A stretch of DNA of 64,000 nucleotides, taken from NCBI RefSeq assembly GCF_002078505.1, contig NZ_LUAV01000002.1, forward strand, positions 145,832-209,831. The letters run 5' to 3'. Below are positions 58,107 through 64,000 of the stretch, piece after piece (the first letter of the stretch is position 1; each line of letters opens with the position of its first letter). The notes beneath the pieces are model-generated. The model did no database searches. It was not told the origin of the DNA and was given only the letters and a program-made list of their open reading frames with translations. Source of the stretch: Ensifer aridi. Its GTDB lineage: Bacteria > Pseudomonadota > Alphaproteobacteria > Rhizobiales > Rhizobiaceae. The translations under genes and the position numbers were made by a program.

Positions 58107-58241
58107 GTTCGATGAACTTTCTCGGACGGAGGCCGGCGAAGCGGGGCGCCGACTGAAGGACACGGTATCGCGGCCGGCAAAGTTGCGCTATAGGCCGGCT
58201 ACGCTCTGCAGCGCCACGTGTCTGGCTGGACGCGCGAAGAT

Positions 58242-58308
58242 CGCTGCAGCACTTTGGTGTGCTGCATGATTTTGTCCTTAAATCCATTCCGATTTAAGAA
58301 TCATGCGG
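58242..58308 (+). repeat. Dispersed palindromic repeat, copy E
   Basis: Same family: GCTGCAGCACTTTGGTGTG, outer arms CTGCATGATT / AATCATGCGG, inner arms CCTTAAATC / GATTTAAG. It ends 21 bases before the rnd start, in the same orientation as copies A to C relative to the downstream gene. Confidence 0.78.
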
Positions 58309-58328
58309 AAACGATCTGGGGATTTTCG

Positions 58329-58955
58329 ATGGCAAATACAATACGATTCCACGAAGGCGATATTTCCGAGGCGGACGCCGCCCGCTATCAGGGCGCGATC
58401 GCGATCGACACGGAAACGCTCGGCCTCGTTCCCCGTCGCGATCGTCTCTGTGTCGTGCAGCTTTCGCCCGGCGACGGTACCGCCGATGTGATCCGTATCG
58501 CGGCCGGCCAGAAGGAAGCGCCGAACCTCGTTGCCATGCTCGCCGATCCGGCACGGCAGAAGATCTTCCATTTCGGCCGTTTCGATATCGCCGTCCTGTT
58601 TTACACCTTCGGCGTCACGGCAACTCCGGTCTTCTGCACCAAGATCGCCTCGCGGCTTAGCCGCACCTATACGGACCGGCACGGCCTCAAGGACAATCTC
58701 AAGGAACTGCTCGACATCGACATTTCCAAGCAGCAGCAGTCTTCGGATTGGGCGGCTGATATCCTCTCGCCGGCGCAGCTCGAATATGCGGCCTCCGACG
58801 TGCTGCATCTGCATGCGCTCAGGGACAAGCTGACGGCGCGCCTCTTGCGCGACGGCCGCATGGAACTGGCCGAAGCCTGCTTCGCCTTCCTGCCGACCCG
58901 CGCCAAGCTCGACCTGCTCGGCTGGGAGGAGACGGATATTTTCGCGCATAGCTAG
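58329..58955 (+). CDS. rnd: Ribonuclease D (short form)
   Basis: A 208-residue DEDD-type 3'-5' exonuclease that matures tRNA and other small RNAs. Exonuclease motifs are I-A-I-D-T-E-T (motif I), the F-H-F-G-R-F-D-I region (II) and Y-A-A-S-D-V-L-H-L (III, DEDDy). It lacks the HRDC domains of the E. coli enzyme, as in the short alphaproteobacterial form. The frame is open through the upstream repeat, but ATG 58329 matches the family start. Confidence 0.9.
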   Translation: MANTIRFHEGDISEADAARYQGAIAIDTETLGLVPRRDRLCVVQLSPGDGTADVIRIAAGQKEAPNLVAMLADPARQKIFHFGRFDIAVLFYTFGVTATPVFCTKIASRLSRTYTDRHGLKDNLKELLDIDISKQQQSSDWAADILSPAQLEYAASDVLHLHALRDKLTARLLRDGRMELAEACFAFLPTRAKLDLLGWEETDIFAHS

Positions 58956-58989
58956 AGCAGGGGCTGGTCTTCCTGCACCTCTACTCCAC

Positions 58990-59020
58990 CGTCATCCTCC
59001 GGCTTGACCCGAGGATGACG
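58990..59020. repeat. CCTCGGG-type palindrome, single arm
   Basis: CGTCATCCTC pairs with GAGGATGACG around GGCTTGACCC-like sequence. It is the same element as one arm of the repeat at 14861-14962. It forms the 3' end of the gene remnant at 58992-59192. Confidence 0.75.
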
Positions 59021-59192
59021 CATTCGTGGGGCGACGCGACCGGTCTTCGGGCGAGCCCGGTCGATAGCTCACAGCATCAGCCAGAGAAGCCGCGAATGCC
59101 GAGGCGACGACGGTTGCTTCCGACATGCCGAACAGCAATGTCGCCGAGAGGAAGGCTGCGGCGAAGACGCCGCCAAGAATGCCAAGGTCCAG
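58992..59192 (-). pseudogene. Truncated N-terminus of a YqaA-like membrane protein
   Basis: The minus strand reads L-D-L-G-I-L-G-G-V-F-A-A-A-F-L-S-A-T-L-L then F-G-M-S-E-A-T-V-V-A, resembling the first helix of YqaA/DedA-type proteins (A-A-F-L-x-A-T-L-L-P-x-x-S-E). After about 45 residues similarity stops and the frame runs into the palindromic repeat, ending at 58992. Only CTG is available as start, 5 bases after the Rdx gene stop. It looks like a broken gene; a short functional membrane peptide is not excluded. Confidence 0.35.
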
Positions 59193-59196
59193 AGCT

Positions 59197-59478
59197 TTAG
59201 CTCCGGTCTACGTGGCCGAGATCGCGCTCCGGCTCGATCCTGTCGCGGATCCGCTGCTTCAGCTCCTTCGGACCGGGAAAGCCGCCGTCGCGCTTGCGCT
59301 CCCAGACGAGCTCGCCATCGACGCGGATCTCGAAATTGCCGCCGGTGCCGGGGATCAGCGCCACCTCGCCGAGCGTATCGGCAAATGTCGACAGAAGTTC
59401 CTGTGCCATCCAGCCCGCGCGCAGCAGCCAGTTGCACTGGGTGCAGTAGAGGATGGTGACGCGTGGCTTTTCAGTCAT
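59197..59478 (-). CDS. SelT/SelW/SelH (Rdx) family redox protein
   Basis: A 93-residue thioredoxin-like protein. The redox motif is C-T-Q-C in Y-C-T-Q-C-N-W; the selenoprotein position is cysteine here. The G-T-G-G-x-F-E-I-R-V-D-G segment is typical. It is thought to act in thiol redox control. ATG 59478 follows AGGACA. It lies directly upstream of the YqaA-like remnant. Confidence 0.85.
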   Translation of the reverse strand: MTEKPRVTILYCTQCNWLLRAGWMAQELLSTFADTLGEVALIPGTGGNFEIRVDGELVWERKRDGGFPGPKELKQRIRDRIEPERDLGHVDRS

Positions 59479-59526
59479 CTGGTATGTCCTGTGTCGTGGT
59501 CTTTGCATGCGGGGGGGGAAACCCGC

Positions 59527-59554
59527 GCTAGCGCTTTGAATCGCCGCAGGATTT
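59527..59554 (+). repeat. Fragment of the dispersed palindromic repeat (copy F)
   Basis: GCTAGCGCTTTGAATCGCCG followed by CAGGATTTC matches the opening box and left arm of the family at 9966-10039; the right arm is missing. The rest of 59479-59720 shows nothing else that I can support. Confidence 0.4.
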
Positions 59555-59720
59555 CAGGCCTTCACATTAGCTTTGCCGCGCGCCCTGAACAATCGGCCTT
59601 TCACGGCTCTCTCACGTAATTGTCAACTAAATCTGTCAGGTTTTTATCGCCCGCCCCTTGTCTTCCGAGGCGCGGGCGGCAAGAGACTCCGGCATTGCAA
59701 CAATCTGCGAGAGGGACCTT

Positions 59721-60176
59721 ATGACTGATTCCACTGCTGACAACGGCCGGCCGCGCGCGATCCTGCCTGCGCTCGAAAAGCTCTATCTGCCGCTCGACAC
59801 TTTCGCCGAGACGCTGCTGCGCGTGCTTGCGGGAGCGCTCCTCGTCACCCATGGCTACGGCAAGATCCTCGATCCGTTCGGCGCGGTCGGCATGGTGGAG
59901 GGGCTCGGCTTCTATCCGGGCGTCTTCTGGTCGCCTCTGCTTGCCGCCACCGAGTTCTTCGGCGGCATCTTCATCGCGATCGGTTTCCTGACCCGGCCCG
60001 CGGCCTTTGCCGCGACTATCGTGCTTCTCGTCACCGTCTACTTCCACGGCATCGTCCAGGGCCAGGGCCTTGGCGGGGCTGAGAAATCGATCCTCTGGGC
60101 GGCAATCACCTTCTTCTTTGCGATCCGCGGCGCCAACAGCCAGTCGGTCGACGCCAAGCTCGGCCGCCAGTTCTAA
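59721..60176 (+). CDS. DoxX family membrane protein
   Basis: A 151-residue protein with four hydrophobic helices. The R-V-L-A-G-A-L-L-V-T-H-G-Y-G-K opening of helix 1 and P-L-L-A-A-T-E-F-F-G-G-I-F in helix 2 are typical of DoxX/DoxD proteins, which act with redox enzymes at the membrane in several systems. GAGAGGG precedes ATG 59721. The role here is unknown. Confidence 0.85.
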   Translation: MTDSTADNGRPRAILPALEKLYLPLDTFAETLLRVLAGALLVTHGYGKILDPFGAVGMVEGLGFYPGVFWSPLLAATEFFGGIFIAIGFLTRPAAFAATIVLLVTVYFHGIVQGQGLGGAEKSILWAAITFFFAIRGANSQSVDAKLGRQF

Positions 60177-60312
60177 CTTCGCACCGCAGGCACGGGCGGA
60201 GTCCGTGCCTGCGGCTATCCTCCTGCGACAGCCCGTACTCTCCTCAAGCCACAAGCCGCACTTGAACAGCGGCTTCGCCCATGGTCATCTCGGATCGAGG
60301 AGGAAGCGGACC

Positions 60313-60804
60313 ATGAGTGAAACGATCGAAGGCGGCTGCTTCTGCGGCCGTATCCGCTATCGGCTGAAGCGTCGGCCGATGTTCGTGCATTGCTGCCATT
60401 GCCGCGACTGCCAACGACAACTCGGCAGCGCCTTTGTGGTCAACGGCATCGTGGAGGCGGAAAATGTCGAGCTCTTGCAGGGAAAGCCGGTCATGGTGAC
60501 GCTCTCGACCGACAGCGGCCGCCCGCATGACGTCTACCGTTGCCCGGACTGCCAGTCGGCGCTCTGGAGCGATTACGGCCGGCGCAAATGGCTTTCTTTC
60601 GTTCGCCTCGCGACGCTCGACCGGCCATCGGAGTTTCCCCCGGATGTCCACATCTACACCCGCTCGAAACTCGACTGGGTGCCGCTGCCCGCGGGCGCCA
60701 GGGTTTTCGAGGCCTATTACGACGTAGAGGCTGAGTGGCCGAAGGAGAGCCTCGATCGGCTTGGTGAAGCGCGCGCGAAGGGCAAGGGGCAGGTGCAGTC
60801 GTGA
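60313..60804 (+). CDS. GFA family protein (glutathione-dependent formaldehyde-activating type fold)
   Basis: A 163-residue protein with the zinc sites of the GFA fold: G-C-F-C-G, C-C-H-C-R-D-C and C-P-D-C. Most GFA members are of unknown activity, despite the name. GGAGGAAG lies before ATG 60313. Its stop overlaps the start of the acetyltransferase gene, so the two are translationally coupled. Confidence 0.85.
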   Translation: MSETIEGGCFCGRIRYRLKRRPMFVHCCHCRDCQRQLGSAFVVNGIVEAENVELLQGKPVMVTLSTDSGRPHDVYRCPDCQSALWSDYGRRKWLSFVRLATLDRPSEFPPDVHIYTRSKLDWVPLPAGARVFEAYYDVEAEWPKESLDRLGEARAKGKGQVQS

Positions 60805-61352
60805 CGGCAAGCGAACGTGAGAAGATGATGGCGGGCGAGTGGTATTGCTGCTTGGACTCAGAGCTCGACGAGCTACGCGCCCGAGCCCGCCGGGCTGTGT
60901 ACCAGCACAACACCCTGCCGCCGGACGAACGCGGCAACATGGCGCCGGCGCTGAAGACGCTCTTCGCCGCGGTCGCCGCGGACGTTTTCATAGAGGCGCC
61001 GTTCCATTGCTCCTACGGCATCAACATCACGCTCAGTGCCGGCGTCTATCTGAATGCCGGCTGCACCATTCTCGACAGCGCACCCGTCACCATCGGCAGT
61101 GGCACCATGCTCGGGCCAGGCGTGCACATCTACTGTGCCGAGCATCACAAGGACATTGCGCTCCGCCGTGCCGGTCTGGAGATCGCCCGGCCGGTGACGA
61201 TCGGCAAGGACGTCTGGATCGGCGGCGGTGCGATCATCTTGGCCGGCGTCACGATCGGCGACGGGGCGATCGTCGGAGCCAGCGCGGTGGTGAGACGGGA
61301 TGTGGCGCCGGGCGCAACGGTGGTGGGGAACCCGGCGCGGGTTCTGCCTTGA
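60801..61352 (+). CDS. Sugar O-acetyltransferase (Maa/NodL/LacA type)
   Basis: A 183-residue left-handed beta-helix acetyltransferase. The N-terminal helical cap (S-E-R-E-K-M-M-A-G-E-W-Y) is that of maltose/galactoside acetyltransferases; hexapeptide repeats run from about 80 to the end, with the catalytic histidine in C-A-E-H-H-K-D. It starts with GTG overlapping the GFA stop (GTGA). It may acetylate a sugar; a Nod-factor role is not indicated, since no nod genes are near. Confidence 0.88.
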   Translation: MTASEREKMMAGEWYCCLDSELDELRARARRAVYQHNTLPPDERGNMAPALKTLFAAVAADVFIEAPFHCSYGINITLSAGVYLNAGCTILDSAPVTIGSGTMLGPGVHIYCAEHHKDIALRRAGLEIARPVTIGKDVWIGGGAIILAGVTIGDGAIVGASAVVRRDVAPGATVVGNPARVLP

Positions 61353-61370
61353 TTTTTCGGGAGGCAATTC

Positions 61371-61879
61371 ATGGCTGACGCAGCAACGATCAATGTCCGT
61401 CCGGCACGGGTCGAGGACGTGCCGGTGCTTTGCGCTTTCCTGAACGAGATCATACGGATCGGCGGCACCACGGCCCATGAGACGCCGTTCACGCACGAGA
61501 GCTTTGCCTCCCACTTTCTAGCGGGTCCCGGCCTCGTCAGTTGCTTCGTTGCGGAGGACGGGTCGGACGAGCCTTGCGCCTTCCAGGCGCTGGAGCGCTG
61601 GGACGGTCTTCCGGAGGGCTGGGTGGATATCGGCACCTTCGCCCGCCTCATGAGAAAGTTCCCGGCGCCGGCACCGCGCTTTTCGCCGCCACGAAGGCGT
61701 ATGCCCGTGACGCCGGCTTCCTGGCGATCAACGCCACGATCCGTGCCGACAATATCGGCGGTTTGGCCTACTACAGCAAGATGGGCTTCGTCGACTACAA
61801 GGTCGACAAGGCGGTGCCGCTGAAAGACGGTAGGCCCGTCGACCGGATTTCGAAGCGGTATTTGCTTGCGGGGCTTTAA
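61371..61879 (+). pseudogene. GNAT acetyltransferase gene with a frameshift
   Basis: The first frame (from ATG 61371) gives about 95 residues of a GNAT protein, V-R-P-A-R-V-E-D-V-P through W-V-D-I-G-T-F-A-R. Similarity then continues in another frame, K-V-P-G-A-G-T-A-L-F to the stop at 61879. Restoring one base near 61649-61651 joins both into a normal protein of about 170 residues (acetyl-CoA binding loop included). Either the gene is inactive or the read contains an indel. GGGAGG precedes the start. Confidence 0.8.
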
Positions 61880-61884
61880 AGGCT

Positions 61885-62184
61885 CTAGAAACCCTGGAAT
61901 GCGAAATCCGTAGCGGCGACAATGTCGTCGCGCCGGCTCGATAGGTCCGTGACCATCTCATCGAGTTGGCTTACTGAAATCGCGGCCAAGAGATGGATAG
62001 CGATGACGTAGGCGTCCTCCCCGATGGTCACGCGTGGATTGAGACGCGACATGACATGAGCAAAATCGGATGCCGGAATGAGCGGCGCGACGATCCTGGT
62101 CTTCAACGCGTCGAAGAGGTCGGCCTGGAGATCGACGACCAATGTCTCGGCCTGCTTCAGGCGGTAGACATGAAAGCGAGCCAT
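61885..62184 (-). CDS. ccdB: CcdB-type toxin
   Basis: A 99-residue CcdB/MazF-fold toxin, expected to poison DNA gyrase. Family segments are F-H-V-Y-R-L, L-V-V-D-L-Q-A-D-L, R-I-V-A-P-L-I-P and the C-terminal I-V-A-A-T-D-F-A-F-Q-G-F; E. coli CcdB ends W-G-I, here G-F. Its ATG overlaps the ccdA stop by one base. The gene ends 6 bases from the frameshifted GNAT gene. Confidence 0.85.
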   Translation of the reverse strand: MARFHVYRLKQAETLVVDLQADLFDALKTRIVAPLIPASDFAHVMSRLNPRVTIGEDAYVIAIHLLAAISVSQLDEMVTDLSSRRDDIVAATDFAFQGF

Positions 62185-62417
62185 TAGAACTGCCGGTATT
62201 TGGCCAGCGGCAATCCGCGCTTTTCGACCATGGCGTTGGCATCGGCGATCGCTTCCGCGTTCTCAATACGCCAGAGCTTTTCCTGTTCGGCCCTGATCGC
62301 CTGTGCGATGCCTTCCTCCGCCGCGCGCGAAACGTTGATCTTGAGATCGCGCGCTTTTGAAAGCAGATCGCCGTCGAGGGACAGATTGGTCGGGCGCCGT
62401 GCGGTCGATCGTGTCAT
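62184..62417 (-). CDS. ccdA: CcdA-type antitoxin
   Basis: A 77-residue antitoxin. The N-terminal ribbon-helix-helix (T-N-L-S-L-D-G-D-L-L-S-K-A-R) binds the promoter; the C-terminal W-R-I-E-N-A-E-A-I-A-D-A-N part wraps the toxin. Length and order (antitoxin first, one-base overlap) match ccdAB. I start it at ATG 62417, six bases after GGGAA; ATG 62429 is possible. A large palindrome directly upstream is the likely operator. Confidence 0.85.
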   Translation of the reverse strand: MTRSTARRPTNLSLDGDLLSKARDLKINVSRAAEEGIAQAIRAEQEKLWRIENAEAIADANAMVEKRGLPLAKYRQF

Positions 62418-62424
62418 ATTCGTT

Positions 62425-62463
62425 CCCATAAAGATGCGCACATTATATGCGCATTTTCATGGG
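62425..62463. promoter_or_regulatory. 39-bp palindromic operator/promoter of ccdAB
   Basis: The 16-base arms CCCATAAAGATGCGCA (62425-62440) and TGCGCATTTTCATGGG (62448-62463) are complementary at 14 of 16 positions, with a perfect ATGCGCA/TGCGCAT core around a 7-base centre. On the minus strand the centre reads TATAAT, a consensus -10 box. CcdA binding would cover the promoter, giving the usual autoregulation. Confidence 0.7.
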
Positions 62464-62473
62464 AAGAAAACAC

Positions 62474-64000
62474 TCACTCATCGCCCATCTTGAGCGCCGC
62501 GATAAAAGCCTCCTGCGGGATTTCCACCTTGCCGAACTGGCGCATGCGCTTCTTGCCTTCCTTCTGCTTTTCCAGAAGCTTGCGCTTGCGGGTGGCATCG
62601 CCGCCGTAGCACTTGGCCGTCACGTCCTTGCGCAGTGCACGGACTGTTTCGCGGGCGATGATGCGGCCGCCGATCGCCGCCTGGATCGGAATCTGGAACA
62701 TGTGCTGCGGGATCAGGTCCTTGAGCTTCTCGCACATGGCGCGGCCACGCTTTTCCGCGGCGGAGCGGTGGACGAGCATCGAGAGCGCATCGACCGGCTC
62801 GCCGTTGACGAGGATCGACATCTTGACGAGATCGCTCTCGCGATAGTCGGAGAGGTGATAGTCGAAGGAGGCATAGCCCTTGGAGATCGACTTCAGCCGG
62901 TCATAAAAATCGAAGACCACTTCGTTGAGCGGCAGGTCGTAGGTCAGCATCGCCCGGTTGCCGACATAGGTGAGTTCGGTCTGGATGCCGCGCCGGTCCT
63001 GGCAGAGCTTCAGGATGCCGCCGAGATACTCGTCCGGCGTCATGATCGTCGCCCGGATCCAGGGCTCGCGGAATTCGGCGATCTTGACGACGTCCGGCAT
63101 GTCGGCCGGGTTGTGCAGTTCCTTCTCGGTGCCGTCTGTCATCGTCAGCTGATAGACGACCGAGGGCGCGGTCGCGATCAGGTCGAGGTCGAATTCGCGC
63201 GATAGGCGCTCCTGGATGATTTCGAGATGCAGCAGCCCGAGGAAGCCGCAGCGGAAACCGAAACCGAGTGCGGCGGAGGATTCCATTTCGAAGGAGAAGG
63301 AGGCGTCGTTGAGGCGGAGCTTCCCCATGGCGCCGCGCAGTTCCTCGAAGTCGGCGGCATCGACCGGGAAAAGGCCGCAGAAGACCACCGGCTGCGCCGG
63401 CTTGAAGCCGGGGAGCGCTTCCGCCGTCGGGCGCTTGTCGTCGGTGATCGTGTCGCCGACGCGGGTATCGGCCACTTCCTTGATCGAGGCGGTGATAAAG
63501 CCGATTTCGCCGGGCCCGAGCGAATCCATCGACACCATCTTCGGCGTCAGCACGCCGACCCGCTCGATGGTGTATTTGGCGCCGGTGCCCATCATGCGGA
63601 TGGTCTGGCCCTTGGTCAGCACGCCGTCAATGATGCGCACCAGCACCATGACGCCGAGATAGGTGTCGTACCAGCTATCGACGAGCAGCGCCTTCAATGG
63701 CGCCTTGTCGCCGCCGGGGCTCTTCGGCGCCGGCAGCTTGTGGACGATCGCTTCGAGCACGTCCGGAATGCCGAGGCCGGTCTTCGCCGAGATCAGCACC
63801 GCGTCGGAAGCGTCGATGCCGATCACTTCCTCGATCTGCTCCTTGATGCGATCCGGCTCGGCCGCCGGCAGGTCGATCTTGTTGAGCACTGTGACGAGCT
63901 CGTGGTTGTTGTCGATCGCCTGGTAGACGTTGGCGAGCGTCTGGGCTTCGACGCCCTGGCTGGCATCGACGACGAGCAGCGAACCTTCGCAGGCCGAAAG
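62474..64000 (-). CDS. lepA: Elongation factor 4 (LepA), 5' end outside the window
   Basis: The visible 508 residues cover most of this about 600-residue ribosomal back-translocase GTPase. N-K-I-D (G4) and S-A-K-T-G (G5) are present, followed by domains II, III, V and the LepA-specific C-terminal domain ([16 protein letters not shown]). The P-loop and D-T-P-G-H motif lie beyond the right edge. The apparent ATG at 63889 is internal. Confidence 0.95.
   Translation of the reverse strand, partial: LSACEGSLLVVDASQGVEAQTLANVYQAIDNNHELVTVLNKIDLPAAEPDRIKEQIEEVIGIDASDAVLISAKTGLGIPDVLEAIVHKLPAPKSPGGDKAPLKALLVDSWYDTYLGVMVLVRIIDGVLTKGQTIRMMGTGAKYTIERVGVLTPKMVSMDSLGPGEIGFITASIKEVADTRVGDTITDDKRPTAEALPGFKPAQPVVFCGLFPVDAADFEELRGAMGKLRLNDASFSFEMESSAALGFGFRCGFLGLLHLEIIQERLSREFDLDLIATAPSVVYQLTMTDGTEKELHNPADMPDVVKIAEFREPWIRATIMTPDEYLGGILKLCQDRRGIQTELTYVGNRAMLTYDLPLNEVVFDFYDRLKSISKGYASFDYHLSDYRESDLVKMSILVNGEPVDALSMLVHRSAAEKRGRAMCEKLKDLIPQHMFQIPIQAAIGGRIIARETVRALRKDVTAKCYGGDATRKRKLLEKQKEGKKRMRQFGKVEIPQEAFIAALKMGDE

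Overview
The window reads as chromosomal DNA of a fast-growing rhizobium of the Sinorhizobium/Ensifer type (Alphaproteobacteria, Rhizobiales). This rests on GC-rich codon use, the linked blocks ffs-dnaX-ybaB-recR, rimP-nusA-ylxR-infB, rbfA-truB, rpsO-pnp, fabI-fabB-fabA divergent from irr, and aroA-cmk-rpsA, an AroA almost identical in type to the Agrobacterium CP4 enzyme, and the rhizobial dispersed palindromic repeats in the gaps. It is mainly core genome with small accessory islands; I see no transposase, integrase, phage gene or CRISPR array.

Layout. 0.1-5.2 kb: a divergent module with a ureohydrolase and periplasmic binding protein on the minus strand, and a GntR/FCD regulator followed by a complete polar amino acid type ABC transporter on the plus strand. 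It looks like an uptake and hydrolysis pathway for a guanidino compound. 5.3-11 kb: a Tat-exported ferritin-like protein and a BON-domain protein, both behind general-stress (RpoE2-type) promoter matches, a LysR/MFS divergent pair, an SRPBCC protein and an AEC transporter. 11-22 kb: ilvE, membrane-anchored cytochrome c (cycM), kdsB, pheA, a 45-residue DUF1127 gene, nudC, a HIT protein, the 4.5S RNA gene, dnaX, ybaB, a LysE exporter, recR and a lytic transglycosylase.

22-26 kb: an accessory metalloid-type island, DUF6428 / ArsR / MFS around one palindromic operator, followed by a second MFS protein with an extra C-terminal domain. 26-39 kb: transcription and translation genes (rimP, nusA, ylxR, infB, rbfA, truB, rpsO, pnp) with leader and terminator hairpins; an orphan HWE histidine kinase sits between truB and rpsO. 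39-51 kb: a methyltransferase, the unsaturated fatty acid operon fabA-fabB-fabI, the iron regulator irr, membrane and cupin proteins, tRNA-Ala(GGC), aroA, cmk and rpsA.

51-64 kb: a large low-complexity protein of unknown role, a Tyr/Gly-rich exported protein, tRNA-Leu(CAG), a Cache-domain nucleotide cyclase, a D-2-hydroxyacid dehydrogenase, an RNase D, small redox and membrane genes, a frameshifted GNAT gene, a ccdAB toxin-antitoxin pair with a striking 39-bp palindrome, and the 3' part of lepA, which runs off the right edge.

The signals most worth a second look are: a CP4-type EPSP synthase carrying Gly at position 100; a dispersed repeat whose hairpin arms co-vary and which lies just upstream of several genes; the ccdAB palindrome centred on a TATAAT box; and the DUF6428/ArsR/MFS module. 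I found no clear evidence of a wholly new large system.
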